Source: Pisolithus tinctorius (taxonomy: Eukaryota; Basidiomycota; Agaricomycetes; Boletales; Pisolithaceae). Taken from it: 64,000 bases of DNA. A program made the position numbers and the translations under genes. The notes under the pieces are model-generated. The model was not told the origin of the DNA. It did no database searches and worked only from the letters and a program-made list of their open reading frames with translations. The first letter of the stretch is position 1. Every line of letters starts with the position of its first letter. Below, piece after piece: positions 33,735 through 45,245 of this stretch. The DNA lies in contig JANFAH010000041.1 of the NCBI GenBank assembly GCA_024663395.1, positions 186,001 through 250,000 of the forward strand, written 5' to 3'.

Positions 33735-35223
33735 TCAATCCTCAATCTCAAGGTCACCGTAAGGCTTCGCCTTGAAGTACGATTCGTCAAAGTGATGTAC
33801 TCTCACGAACCCGTCCTCTCCTCCTGAAGCATAGCTTGTTCCAGCGGGGTGCACGGCGATACTGCAATATGCAAAGCAGCACATGATATGTTAGACGTGA
33901 ACGTGCCTGACCCGTCGCTCATTAATGGAAGAGAGCCACGTACGTATTGATGGGTCCGAAATGGCCTTTTACACGACCGATCTCCTCCTCAAAGATCTTA
34001 TGCCAAAACCGGGTTTCGAATTTACCTTGTCTCAGGGATGTCGTCGTAACTTGCATGGCTTCTTGACCTCCTCCAATGAGGATCTGAAGGAAGCACCCGA
34101 TTGGCGTGAGCAAGGGTAAAATAACTCTGCAAATAAACGACCCACGTATGGCTTGTTCGGTGCCAACGCTGCACTGTTGAGAGGTGTCTCCGTCGAGAAC
34201 GTCTTCAACACCCGTAGCGTTTTCGTATCATGCAACTATTCGCGGCATGAGAGGGCACACACATGTATAAAAAAAACAGGAAATAAGGGAGGAAAAAAAA
34301 AAGAACCGACCCTAGCCGTCTTGTCCTTACTACTTGTAATAAAGTACGTCCGATCCAGAGAGAGTTGTAGATCCGTCACTGAATCCATATGCGCCCGCTC
34401 GTTGTTCAAAACTTCCGTCCCGGAAACGACGTCGAACAGAGCGACTTTTCCGGATTCGTGTCCAGTGACGATCAGGTTGGGCTTATACGTGAACGCGCAT
34501 ACCGTCGCCTTAGAGCCGACGGGATGGAACATGTGTTCTGGTTCAAGGGACTCTGTAAAAAAAAAAGGAACGCAGTGATATCGTCGGTGAGTTCATCGTG
34601 CTGTGAAGACAGGTATAGACTAAAGGACGTACGATTCGTCCCATCGCCGTCACGATTGATTTTGAAAACACGAACAGCACCTTGGTGACCCATACGCTGC
34701 TCCGTGATACACACCACTTTCTCGTCGTCATCGCTAAAAGCTACCCGTTTTACAGCTGTCGGGAATTCCCACACGTACAAGCATTTGCCGTTGGAGACGT
34801 TCCACAGTCGGAGAGTGTTATCTGCCGAACCCGACACCAGATATTTTGATTGTGCTGGAAAACCCGGGGATTAGAAATGAGTGTAGTCCGGGTCACGTAC
34901 GCTTCGGAAAAAGAAGGACAGAGAGTACACACAGTCAACGTCAATCGTCCATATCGTCCCGTTGTGCCCGTCGTATGTCCCTAGTCGCTCGCCATTATGC
35001 GAGAACCAAACGTTGATAATGTGGTCTTTTGAGCATGAAAAAAGGAGATCCCCCTCGTTGTTGAATCGAATTTGCGTTAAAGAACGCTCGTGGCCTACGA
35101 AGAGATCATAAATCTATCTCCACACACGCCTTCGCATCAGTTTTGTGCTCACCTTGTAGCAAGATGGGTCTCTGAAGACGATCAATATCAACACAGCGCA
35201 GTTAAAATACGACCACTTGCCAT
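33735..35223 (-). CDS. TIF34: Eukaryotic translation initiation factor 3 subunit I
   Basis: Model: complement(join(33735..33861,33944..34083,34146..34235,34311..34552,34633..34854,34933..35094,35153..35171,35221..35223)), 334 residues, the normal eIF3i length. It is a seven-blade WD40 propeller: [18 protein letters not shown] at the N-terminus, [56 protein letters not shown], and the end [18 protein letters not shown]. The start codon stands alone as a 3-nt coding exon, followed by an intron with a GC donor (ATG|GCAAGT). That is the only way to reach the conserved RPILLQGHE start. The second exon is only 19 nt. It shares a 131-bp divergent promoter with EBP2, pairing translation initiation with ribosome biogenesis. 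Confidence 0.95.
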
Positions 35224-35354
35224 GGTTTTAGGGCTAACCCGCCTCTGAATAGATCTGCGGTTTTGGTAGAGAACTCGTTGGTGAAAACGATATGTGTGCA
35301 CAAAATAAAATAAATAAATAAATAAACTCTAAAAATCCTTTCGTCCAGACGATC
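35224..35354. promoter_or_regulatory. Bidirectional promoter eIF3i / EBP2
   Basis: A 131-bp gap between two divergent start codons. It contains an AAAT-type repeat at about 35303-35326, an A/T-rich tract that may help exclude nucleosomes. No TATA box was assigned. Confidence 0.5.
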
Positions 35355-36435
35355 ATGCCCAAATTCCCGCCAGAACAGCCCAGCACCGACGAGTCAAGTT
35401 CGGAGGCCGACGAAGTCAGTGAACTCTCTGAAGACGAAGAAGAGGATGTTGCATTGGATGATGTCGAAGACGGCGTCATCGACGAGGACGTCACACCGAA
35501 ACAAAAAGTCGAAATCGACAACACGGTAAGTGTGTTTGCTCAATTCTCATATCGGCATACTGACTGTGCGGTTGGTCTGTTCATGCATAGGACGCGCTTA
35601 GGCGCATACGTGAAACGATCCAGTTGGATCCTTCACTACTGTGGACAGAAACGCTCGTCGTCACGTATCCCGAAACCATTGACGTCGACGTCAATGACGA
35701 CCTGAACCGGGAACTCGCATTGTGAGTGTCCCCTCCCCTCAATGTATTTGTTCCATCTTATACTGACTGACTGTTACATTGGCTAGCTACAAGCAAGCCC
35801 TCCACTCCGCCGAACGGGCGCGCGCGCTCGCGGCCAAACATTCTTTCCCATTCACCCGTCCCTCGGACTACTTTGCCGAGATGGTCAAGTCTGACGCACA
35901 CATGGAGCGCATACGAATGAAACTCTTGGACGAGCGCGCAGGGATCAAAAGGGCAGAAGAGAAGAGAAAGGAACGCGAGTCGAAGAAGTTTGGGAAACAG
36001 GTGCAGATCGAGAAACAAAAGGAGAGGGAACAGTCGAAGAAGGAGATGGGTGAACGGCTCAAGTCACTGAAAAGAAGTGCGTTTCGTTGTCTGTTTCACA
36101 GTGCAAGAGAGCTCATAACCACTCCATCTGTAGAACGCAAGGGCGCACTTGAGAATGCTGAAGCGGACGGAGAAGAATTCGATGTCGCTGTTGAGGAAGC
36201 CATCGGTGACGAACGCTCCTCAAAGCGGTCCAGGAAAGAGGGCGGAAAAAATATGTCTCGAAGTGCACGAGACACAAAATACGGGTTTGGCGGAAAAGGC
36301 CGGAGATCAAAACAAAATACGAGGTCGTCTACGGATAGCTTTATAAGTGGGGCCAACAAGAAGGGCAAGGGTAAAGGAGCCGTGAACAAGAGACCGGGGA
36401 AGAGTAAGCGACAAGCTATAAAGAACCGGCGATAG
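35355..36435 (+). CDS. EBP2: rRNA-processing protein EBP2
   Basis: Model: join(35355..35525,35591..35721,35787..36076,36134..36435), 297 residues. The order is an acidic serine-rich N-terminus (SSSEADEVSELSEDEEEDV), then the conserved core (LLWTETLVVTYPETIDVDVN, FYKQALHSAERARA, FTRPSDYFAEMVKSDAHM), a long charged coiled coil, and the EBP2 C-terminal signature RDTKYGFGGKGRRSKQNTR with a basic RPGKSKRQAIKNRR end. EBP2 acts in the nucleolus in 25S/5.8S rRNA maturation and 60S assembly. The protein is shorter than yeast Ebp2 mainly because its N-terminus is reduced. It is divergent from eIF3i and convergent with GDA1, whose stop lies 158 bp away. Confidence 0.93.
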
Positions 36436-36593
36436 TGACCTGTACTTTTGTTTGATATATATCATAGCAATGGATTCCCTTGTCAGTCCGACGTATTACG
36501 GGGTACCCTACATCTAAATGCATATTCCTACCGAGATGACATGCAAGTCCAGGATAACTTCGTACCCAAGTGGATATAATTGATCGAAAGGGT

Positions 36594-38419
36594 TCACGCA
36601 CGACATCTGACCTCTCCTCCACCCACCATGGCAATCGTCGCGCCCAAACACCACCCCAACTCCGTTCCCCCGATCTTCTTCCCCAGCTGGACTTCTCTAC
36701 TCTCTGCAAATTCGTATCCAAGCACCAGCAATGCATGCATGAAACTCAAGTCGAGACACCATTCTGGTCTTCCTTCGAGCTCCTCCATCACGTCCGCGTC
36801 GTTACCCCAGTGCTCGCGCCATGAACTAGGTCCCGCACATACTTGCTTTGCGAGCTGAGAGATGACTGAGATGGTGAGAGGGGACTGCGAGCCGTCGTCC
36901 GACTTCGTGAGAGGAGTGATACGATCGTAGAAGTAGGATAGCAATAGAATATTTCCTGTTGGGAATGCGTCCAGGAGTGATGGCTGATAGACTCCATCGA
37001 ATGAGCACGGCTTCAGCTCGCATACGCTGCGGGAAATGGGATCAGCCCGGATCGTCAACACAAAATGGAAGAAAAGACGTACGCGTCCTTGGCCATGACG
37101 AGTTCTAGCACCCTGCTGCACGACTCGAATGCGCCGATATCCTCGCCTGCCATAACCACCGTCTTCTTTTGTCCGTTCCCCAGGGGTATTTCGACTTCCT
37201 TCTCCGTTCCGTGTGCCAGGCAAGGATTGGGTATTCTCCGCCCGTTGTCCTCCTCATTATTATCCATGCGTCCCCTTCGGACCGAATCCATAAATTCCAC
37301 CAACTGATGCACGCTCCCCCTCGCGCTCTTCAGTCCATAGCCCAAATACGAGTGCTGATACAACGCCCTCGTTCTTCCCCCAAACACCAACTCATACTTG
37401 TGTTCCCCCTCCTTCAACACATTCCTCTGTGCTTCGCCTTCATCGTCATCCAAGTCGGCTCCCCTCTCAGGTTCGAACACGATCTGCGTCGACCCGCCTC
37501 CCAGGTCCAGCACGGCATAGGGGGACACGCCGGCGGGCGAATCAGCTCTGATCGTATCCAACAGATAATTCGCTGTAATCCACGCATACACACCCTCGTC
37601 TTTCCCATCCATAATCACCACGCCATCCCGTTGGGGAACCACAAACCGGTATCGTCGTTCCAGATGCGTCTGCACAGCCTCTAAGATCTCCCCACTCCCC
37701 TGAACACCGAGGAGCCTCAGTCCAGCCGTCGCTTTCACAGCAACAGGCGTACAATTCCACAACGATTCTGGGACGACGCGTTCCGCTTCTTGAAGTAGCA
37801 CATCAAGACTCTCGGCGGCTGCTTGTGGGTTCCCAGCGTAAGACGACAAACCGGGTTCAATATGCCTGAAAACTTCGTATTCGAATGCAGGTGTAGGTCC
37901 ACAGTTGTGAAATTTGTAGATGTGGATACGCGAACCCGTCGACCCGGCGTCAATCATGAGTGCGTATTGCACGAGCGGTGACGAGGTCGAGTGGGGTGTC
38001 GTACAATGCACCGTTTTCAATGGGTCGGGATCCGTTTCTGGTGACGTTGGCACGGAAGTTGGGTCTGGTGACGCAGGGAGAGCCGGGAATTTGGGTGGTG
38101 GTGTCGTATGCGTGATGCCGCCGTGGTGCGAGTCGGACGGTGTCTTGGTAGTGTAAACATCTTCTGGGAGGGGCTGAGGAGTCGCTGGATCTTTGTTGTC
38201 GTCCTCGTGTCAACACCAGTCGTATCATACTCAAGTCATCAACTCACCAGCGTAGAGCTCACCTCTAGGGCTAAAGAGCCAAACGAGAGTAATAAGAACC
38301 GTACATCCTAAGGCAATCTTCTTCCATTGTATTTTCCTGGTCGTGTGAGCAGGGCCTACGCCGCTTTCGAGTCGTTCGTAGTTGTTCCTTGGCGTTCTGG
38401 AGAACGCGGAGGCAGCCAT
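36594..38419 (-). CDS. GDA1: Golgi guanosine-diphosphatase
   Basis: Model: complement(join(36594..37026,37083..38184,38248..38419)), 568 residues. It is a type II membrane protein: a short cytosolic tail, then a hydrophobic anchor (ALGCTVLITLVWLF, about residues 36-49), a Pro/Ser/Thr-rich stem and the GDA1/CD39 catalytic domain. The apyrase conserved regions are visible: MIDAGSTGSRIHIYKF (ACR1), KATAGLRLLG (ACR2), GKDEGVYAWITANYLL (ACR3), VLDLGGGSTQIVFEP (ACR4) and GWCLGATIAMV near the end (ACR5). It hydrolyses the GDP released by Golgi glycosyltransferases to GMP, which allows GDP-mannose import. The acceptor of intron 1 is ambiguous between 38185 and nearby AGs; this affects only a few stem residues. 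Confidence 0.93.
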
Positions 38420-38949
38420 TGTTTTGTGTCGAGCACGAGGCTCACACCCAAGGTCGACGGAGGTAGCAAGGCCAACTGAACGGTGTCCACGCGCTATGGC
38501 TGTCAAGGTTGCCAACGAGATGCCAAGTCGTCGACAAAAGCACAACTGTTCTCAGAGGTTTTCTCAACACCGCACCATCCGAGTGCTTCTGACAGATATA
38601 CGTATGACCGTTCACACGTTCACGCTTAGTTTGTTACAACACCAAAACACTCGTTTCATTCATTGGTGTTCTAATATGCAAAGATATAGGGCATAGGACG
38701 TGGACGGACGTTCTCAGCTGTACTGCGTATTTGAAGACAAAGCGAAAAGGATGGGGGGTGGGGGATACGACGATGCTCCTGGCAAGTGAAATAGGAAGTA
38801 AATGATGGTGGATGTATTCGTACACGGAGCATCGAAGTGAACGCCGCTTTAGAGAACAATTCACAACCAAAAAGACGAAAATGCTATCAAGCTTGTGTGG
38901 CATGCAAGAAAAAGGAAGAATGAAATCAGGAGAACCCAGTCACCCTCGA

Positions 38950-40572
38950 CTATAGGTCAGGACCCAAGTCTGGAACAGAAATGCCATGACTGAGGAGAAG
39001 CGCGCAGTAGGTCTGCGCACGGTTCTTCCAAGTTTCGCTCTCCGCCTTGTATCGTTCAACACTTTCTTCCAACTCCCTCTGATACTCCAACTTGCGTTTC
39101 CGACTGCGTCGGGCAGCAATGGTGTTTTGGCGACGCTTAGCCTCGATCGCTTCCTGCTCGGACATCGACGGTCCCACATCTTCAGGTAGCTGATCTTCTT
39201 CGTCTCCGAACGCACCTTGGCGTGAGCGTTTACGAGACCACACCGCAGGGACCGCCTTCCGAGAGGTAGCAGAAGGAGTCAAGTACTTGCGAGGCTGTGT
39301 CGGGGCATCAACGGGAACTAGATCATCTGGTTTGACGTTCTTGCGGGTACCGGTAGCAAGTGTCTTCCGCCTGGCTGGGGCGGGTTGGTGTATGTTGCTC
39401 TCGAACGGTGATGGCATTGGCGAGTCGAGGTAGGGAGTAGCAGGGGAAATTTGATACATAGCCTCGAGGTCGGGCTCCGTGGCAAGAAGCTCGGAGTGTG
39501 GCTTCGGCTCTTGATGCATGGCATAGTCTTCGAAGAGAGGAGGAAAGTCTCCGAATGAATCACCAGCGAAGTCCCCAAGCAACGGACTTGTGAAAATGTC
39601 CGCGTCGAGATCAGTAGAGCCGACAGCAGGAGTAGTGAGCAAGTCATCCGCAGGTGAATCTAGCAGCGGCGAAGTCAGATACTCGTTCAGGTCATTCGAC
39701 GCCTGAAGCTCTGGGGTGCCTGACAATTCCAATGCCGCCGTCAGCGAACTAACAAAATAACCGACTCCAGACAACCAACCATTGAGCGCCTTTATTATTG
39801 TCTGGATGGCATCTGCATCCATCACCTCGCAAGAGGGTGGGAGAGGCGCAGTCTCCTTGCGGACACTGGCCGCGCCATCATCATCAGGCTTCTGGGAGAG
39901 CATAGCTAAATAATTCGAGCAAAGACTGGAAAAATCTGATGGATATGAAAAATTGTTTTCTGGTGGTACGTTTGATTCTGGGTCCGTTCTACGTGGAGTA
40001 GTGATAGGTGCACGAGGTAGACATTGGGGTATCCCATAGTGAGCGGCGAGATCCGATACATTGTTAAAGACCTGGTTGGAAGACGTCCGCGGACGTATAG
40101 ATGGCTGATTTATCGCAACATTGCGAGCAGACGATCTTGAAAGTGGAGAACTTTCAAGTGGATTGAGTGGAGATGAAGAGGGTTGACCGTTGTAAGACGA
40201 TGGACCTGGACGACTCGGAGACGAATCGCTTAGCAGTCGCGCTCGGCGAAGGACATTTTCGCTGGAATAATATGGATACGATGGATGTGAAATTGCGGAG
40301 TGGGGAAGCGTGTTAGGGCTTGGGTCGGGACCAGGCGACAACGTTGGAAGCCTGGGAGCTCTGGAACCAAGTGGAGCTAGAGTCAGCGGCGGGTTCACAG
40401 GAGATTGACTATCGTGTGTGCCCGTGCGCGGCAAAAGTTCAATGTGACTCGATGAGCACTGATACTGCCGTGACCCCGAGAGATGCGCCGATGTTCGTGA
40501 GTGCCAAGAAGGCGACGGACGAGACAGATCGGGCGACCCTTGGGGCGACGCAAGATCGATAGGAGATGTCAT
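38950..40572 (-). CDS. bZIP transcription factor, Gcn4/cpc-1-like
   Basis: A single-exon coding region of 540 residues. The C-terminus is a bZIP: the basic region KRRQNTIAARRSRKRKLEYQ carries the N-x-x-AAR-x-SR pattern, and a short heptad zipper (ELEESVERYKAESETW) runs to the end. The rest is Ser/Pro-rich with acidic-hydrophobic patches such as SPLLDSPADDLL and FTSPLLGDFAGDSFGDFPPLF, typical of activation domains. Layout and basic region match basidiomycete Gcn4-like activators of amino-acid biosynthesis. A plausible 5' UTR intron runs 40717 to 40575 (GTGAGT to GTCAG) and ends two bases before the ATG. The leader, spliced or not, shows no upstream ATG. TATA-like and Gcn4-type sites lie upstream. 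Confidence 0.85.
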   Translation of the reverse strand: MTSPIDLASPQGSPDLSRPSPSWHSRTSAHLSGSRQYQCSSSHIELLPRTGTHDSQSPVNPPLTLAPLGSRAPRLPTLSPGPDPSPNTLPHSAISHPSYPYYSSENVLRRARLLSDSSPSRPGPSSYNGQPSSSPLNPLESSPLSRSSARNVAINQPSIRPRTSSNQVFNNVSDLAAHYGIPQCLPRAPITTPRRTDPESNVPPENNFSYPSDFSSLCSNYLAMLSQKPDDDGAASVRKETAPLPPSCEVMDADAIQTIIKALNGWLSGVGYFVSSLTAALELSGTPELQASNDLNEYLTSPLLDSPADDLLTTPAVGSTDLDADIFTSPLLGDFAGDSFGDFPPLFEDYAMHQEPKPHSELLATEPDLEAMYQISPATPYLDSPMPSPFESNIHQPAPARRKTLATGTRKNVKPDDLVPVDAPTQPRKYLTPSATSRKAVPAVWSRKRSRQGAFGDEEDQLPEDVGPSMSEQEAIEAKRRQNTIAARRSRKRKLEYQRELEESVERYKAESETWKNRAQTYCALLLSHGISVPDLGPDL

Positions 40573-41801
40573 TGCTGACAATAAGTACAACAACGGCGCA
40601 AACACGCTCTTTTTGAATTTAGAGGGAATGGATATCGGTTTGCGCACGGTGGTGCCGGGCAGACAGAGCACACGTAGGACACAATGAAACAAATGCAAAT
40701 TGAACGGTGTCACTCACGGATAGCTTTTGTAAGTGGTTGAGATGAGGGCGCCTCAGGTGCAGCTCTCCTTGCTGCTCTCAGGTGCCAGTGAGCTGGTGAT
40801 AGTCTTGGGACAAGATGAGAGACGGACGAGGGGTGACTCGATGCGGGTGCTTTATAGGGTCAAATTTTCACCGCCTTTTTTCAATCTCAGACGAGGACAG
40901 ACACAGCCACCAATGGACAGGCCAGCCAATCAGAAGGCGACTCTGGGGGTATGACTCACCCACCCCTTCGCGGAGATTGAAAATACGCTGCATCGGCTCC
41001 CCCCTGCCGTTGTCGATAGGGGGGCGCGTCCCCAGACTGCCACGCAGCAGCCTGTGCCCGCAAGCTTCAGGCACTGCGGCTCAGTGTGCAAAGTCAAGGT
41101 TCTGTTCCACTGCATTCCGCAATGTACTCGTCGACGGCGACGCGTCACCCTCTGGCATACGTGGAATGTCGCGTTCCAATCCCATTGGTCAGCCAATGCC
41201 GCCCGGCGTTCAGAGAATCACCGGCGGAGCATATGAGTGAGTCATGCGTCCAAGGCACTGCCTTCCCCCATTTATTCACGAACTGCTGTCTGTTCAATGG
41301 AATTCTTTGCCGGTCCCTGTTTGTGTTGCCGACTGGTATAGGCTGACGATCTTTCCTAACATAAGTAATAACCGATTCCACAGCAGCGAAGGCAATGCCC
41401 CCTTACAAAGGACGAGGAAATACCGTGGTAATGTCTCCTGGTGATCATCATCCAGGACTCGCCATCGGCCTGGGAACTTCATTGAAATAAAGATGTGTAA
41501 TCGTACGAGCTGAAGGTTCATTCCCACTGGCAACAGCATATGTATTTCCCCCGCACCGTCGGGCGTCGGGAACTATCGGTTTCCAATGCTGTACGCCAAT
41601 AGCGACAGATGAAGGAAATTCTCCATACGATCGCACCCGTGCATTCCTGTCCATGCAACAAGTGTTCCCGGTCCCCGGATGCACTTTGGCCACAGCGTAA
41701 TATGTTGGGGTACATAAGGGCGATTCTCGTGCCCGCTCCGACTCCGTCATTCAAACTTCTCCACCCTTTTCAAGCAACTCAAGTCTCTACCTTCCTACGA
41801 C
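40573..41801. promoter_or_regulatory. Divergent promoter region, bZIP / CipC-like, with Gcn4-type and CCAAT sites
   Basis: On the bZIP side a TATAAA is present (minus strand, 40851-40856). Gcn4-type elements lie at 40834-40839 (TGACTC), 40952-40958 (TGACTCA) and 41238-41244 (TGAGTCA). CCAAT boxes lie at 40926-40930 and 41176-41180, and an inverted pair ATTGG-TCAG-CCAAT lies at 41184-41197. The concentration suggests control by the bZIP protein itself and by a HAP/CCAAT complex. Whether the CipC-like gene shares these inputs is inference. No extra gene is seen in the region. Confidence 0.55.
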
Positions 41802-42461
41802 ATGGGCCACCACCACGAGAGGCACCACCACGAACAGTATCACGAGACACACAGGGGCGCATATGAAGACGTAGGTTTAATATACATACATTGACTGAAC
41901 CCACACTGATCAGTGGCCCCAACAGTTTCACAGAGCCCCTCATGGAGCCAAGCTTTCTCATGAACTGATCGCCGGTGCAGCTGCCTACGAAGTACGTGAT
42001 GTATCGCTAGCAACAGGTCTGGAAGGACGCCAGCTGACCAGTATCGACCAATCTAGGCTATGAAGGCTTACAACGATCACGTTGCGAGGACAGGACATCC
42101 TGCTAGCCATGCCAAGGCCAAAGAAATCATGTGGGTTCTCGTTTATCTTCCATAACATGCCTCTGACATGCCATGCGTGTTTAGTGCAGCCCTGGCTGGG
42201 ATGTACGTCGACCGCATGATTGAGACGAAAGGTGTGAGTATTTTTGTCTGCCGACCCCTGGTACCCTTCGACATTCTGTACTGATCCGTCGATAATAGCT
42301 CGACAAGTATGATGAATACAGGGACAGACGCCGTCTGAAACACCATGGTACGTCTCAGTTCACACGTTTACAGATCACACTTGGCATTGATATGGCTGTG
42401 TCTTGATTCCGCAGCTGAGGGCCGTGGACACTCGTTCATCGAGCAGATGTATAGGTATTGA
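41802..42461 (+). CDS. CipC-like protein (DUF3759), copy 1
   Basis: Model: join(41802..41870,41914..41991,42057..42130,42185..42233,42299..42347,42415..42461), 121 residues. The N-terminus is histidine-rich (MGHHHERHHHEQYHE). The DUF3759 core follows: HGAKLSHELIAGAAAYEAMK, then HVARTGHPASHAKAKEI, then DRMIETKG and LDKYDEYRDRR. The family is named after the concanamycin-induced CipC of Aspergillus. It is small, cytosolic and stress-responsive in other fungi, with unknown biochemistry. The six-exon plan is the same as in the tandem copy at 44124, with matching 74- and 49-nt exons. The histidine-rich start, absent from copy 2, could bind metal. Confidence 0.88.
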
Positions 42462-44123
42462 GTGTGGATGTGTTGTGCCAATAGACATGTCATGGACTTG
42501 TGTATATCGATGACCTTTGTCGGCGGACATTGATGTAGTACCTGTGTATACCCGTTAATATTCCCAAGGACGCTTGACTTATTTGTCCTGCGATGGACAT
42601 ATGTGAAATGCACGTTGTGGGGTTCTGTTCCGGGTGACTTAGGGGTAATGTTCCCAAAACGGGCGACCATTCATTCGCTATCAACCAACCTATGCAACTC
42701 TGTCATGTACAGGAGTTTTCTCGTCCCATGTACGAATTCGGGCCATCTTATTGGAACTGCGCTGCCAGAGCGCCCGACGATGACGAATGCAAACTCGACC
42801 CAGGGATTTCAATGTATTCGACCGTCTTCGCACTTCATGCAACAATAGTATACCTGTAAGTAGCACAGTAAAAATCATACGCCTAACGTACAGGTCTCTT
42901 CCATATGACGACCTTCCCGATACCTGCACTGAAAAAAAATATCAGCAGTGGTCACGACATTGAAAACGCTGCGAACCGACTGCCCCTTCCCCTAGGTAAA
43001 GTTTACGAAGCCTTCTTGACACGAGGTTTAACCCGTGAAACCTGTCGGGTCATTCATTGTACTAGCTCCTGTGAGGCCCGTCCAGGGGGTTTCGTTCTAC
43101 CAGACCCGGCTTCGAAGGTGTGCGACGAGGACCGGTACATAATAGTTGGACCTGGTACTGAACCATATCATTCTACACCGTGATGCAGACTACTCACTCA
43201 AAAGTCACGATGCTGGTTTGGCTTTGAGGTGGGATTGTTGTCCGTTGAATCCGTCCCAATGTACCATATTCCACGCTAAATGACCGATTTGACGAACAAC
43301 GCTGAAAGTCCGATCCTTCTGCATCCTGACAAAATCCGCTGACCGAAGTCAACTACGGAAGTATGCATTCGCCCATATTTCTTTGCCGCACATACGCTCC
43401 CGTCTGCTGCCGTGTCCGTCTCATGAAGGCTATGTCTTCTCCTGTCCTCTCCCGCCCTTTTTTAAAAAAACCTCCTGGCACGGGTGCATTTCTGTCACCC
43501 CCCATTGCAACCGCGTTGGTTAATTGCTTCTATTTCTGTGTCAGTGACACAGCACAGTACACGTGTTTAGAAGCCAATAGGATAAGTGCATTGTATATTG
43601 GGATAAGCCCAACAGACGCATAGCCATACCGGGTGCGATTCCTTGCAAGATAGAATCGCTCGTGTCACAATGGCGTAGCTATCTTACGAGGTCGTTTTTC
43701 CCTGTGATCCTCTTATCCAAGCTCCAAAGCATAGAGCTGAACACGTTTTGTCCGAATCAGGTCTATCGAATGATCAGCTATAGATATCAGCTCCGAACGC
43801 GGAGATGGCTAGTCTTTAACGGAGTACCACATCGTGTCAAAAACTGAATAAACTGCCCCGCATCCTTTTTGTTGCACGCCACAGCACCGCCTGCCAAATC
43901 TGCTCCATCAGTTGCATCCAGTGAGCAACGATTACGGGCACGTGTGTATCCGAAATCTAGATGGACCGGATGCAAACCTGCCCATAATCCCGGTTAGCGA
44001 TGCCGCCACGGACGGACTGCGGAAACCGGGGAGATATAAGAACCCCCTCTGGTCACCAGGGTATCTCCATCGTCCTACATTGTCTGATTACAACCACATA
44101 TCTTTCTTACAACTCGATTCGAC
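42462..44123. other. Spacer between CipC-like genes
   Basis: 1.7 kb with no recognised gene. A TATA-like GATATAAG at about 44033 lies 90 bases upstream of copy 2 and probably belongs to its promoter. Frames at 42905-43183 and 43363-43623 (both plus) show no family features. Confidence 0.45.
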
Positions 44124-44812
44124 ATGGGCCATCGCGAGAACGAGGAAGCATACAACACGGTAGGCATGATCGACCATTGATCGCGTAAACGTACTAATCC
44201 GGGGGATCTCTGTTGTGCGTTTCGCACATGCAGGTGATGCATGCCCCCCATGAAGCCAAGCTTTCTCATGAGCTCATTGCTGGAGCAGCCAGTTTCGCTG
44301 TGAGTAATCGAATCGTTTGATCGGGAAGCAGATCGATATGATCGTGTGTGCAGGCCATGAAGGCATACAATGACCACCTTGAGAGTCAGGGGAAGCCTGC
44401 CAGTCACGCCATGGCCAAAGAATTGCTGTGTGTCTCTCCGATCCCTTGGTTTTACATTGCTAATGCTTTGTACAACTTGTAGTGCTGGATTCGCAGGAGT
44501 CGCTGTTGACCGTTTAGTCGAGACTAAGGGCGTGAGTATTCCATGCCATTGTTGCAATTCTTGGCTGTCTTGCTGGCTGTCCGCGTGTTATCTTGGCCAT
44601 GATCCATACCACCAAAGCTTACCAGGTTACTAACAATGCTATGATTCCTCAGCTCGACAAGTACGACGAGTACAAGGAGAGGAAGCATCTTAAGGAGCAA
44701 GGTATGCTTTCCTAGAGTCTCCGGATATAATATCGACTCACTTTCTTGGGACAATTGAACAGCCGAAAGGCACGCGCATGGTTCTCTCGAACGCCACCAC
44801 TACGAGAACTGA
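44124..44812 (+). CDS. CipC-like protein (DUF3759), copy 2
   Basis: Model: join(44124..44159,44234..44299,44354..44427,44483..44531,44653..44701,44763..44812), 107 residues. It contains HEAKLSHELIAGAASFAMK, then YNDHLESQGKPASHAMAKEL, AGFAGVAVDRLVETKG and LDKYDEYKERKHLKEQ, the full DUF3759 core. It is closer to the family consensus than copy 1 (FAG-x-AVDRLVETKG) and lacks the histidine-rich N-terminus. Every intron is in the same position and phase as in copy 1, so the pair arose by tandem duplication. Intron 4 is about 121 nt, longer than in copy 1. Confidence 0.88.
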
Positions 44813-45245
44813 TTAGATAGTTGTATGTGACTACTGGCAGCTTTGTAATTGTGGATGTCAATGTATAAATACCGAATGTTCTTCGAGACATAGGAGGAAC
44901 TATGCACTCAACTCTTTACTACTTCGAGCCCGCTGACTCAAATGGACCTCGTCGCACTGGTGTTTGTCGTCCACCTAGGTAACCTATCACCACCGGTTGT
45001 CTGATTCAGAGCTTTGAACATCCTCTCTAAGCCTGGGGCCAAGGATGACGAACAGAACATTCCCTCGCCATTGAGGATTAGCATTGATCTGCTTATGTCT
45101 ACTCAAGGTGTCGGTTCTTGGAGTGCTAGGTTAGAGGAACGGTATATGCTGGCAAAAAATCTGGCATAAATTATGGGCAAATGCCATTGAAACACTGAGT
45201 GAATGGTACAGTACCTAACATACATGCTACATCGAAAGTGCCGAC
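44813..45245. other. Convergent intergenic region, CipC-like copy 2 / KIN17
   Basis: 0.43 kb of 3' flanks, no further feature recognised. Confidence 0.5.

Noticed and set aside
40573..40713. N-terminal extension of the bZIP protein by 47 residues
   Set aside because: It lacks an ATG and coincides with a plausible 5' UTR intron.
43000..43110. Possible tRNA-like or structured RNA near the CipC spacer
   Set aside because: No acceptor-stem pairing or B-box of the right spacing could be built.
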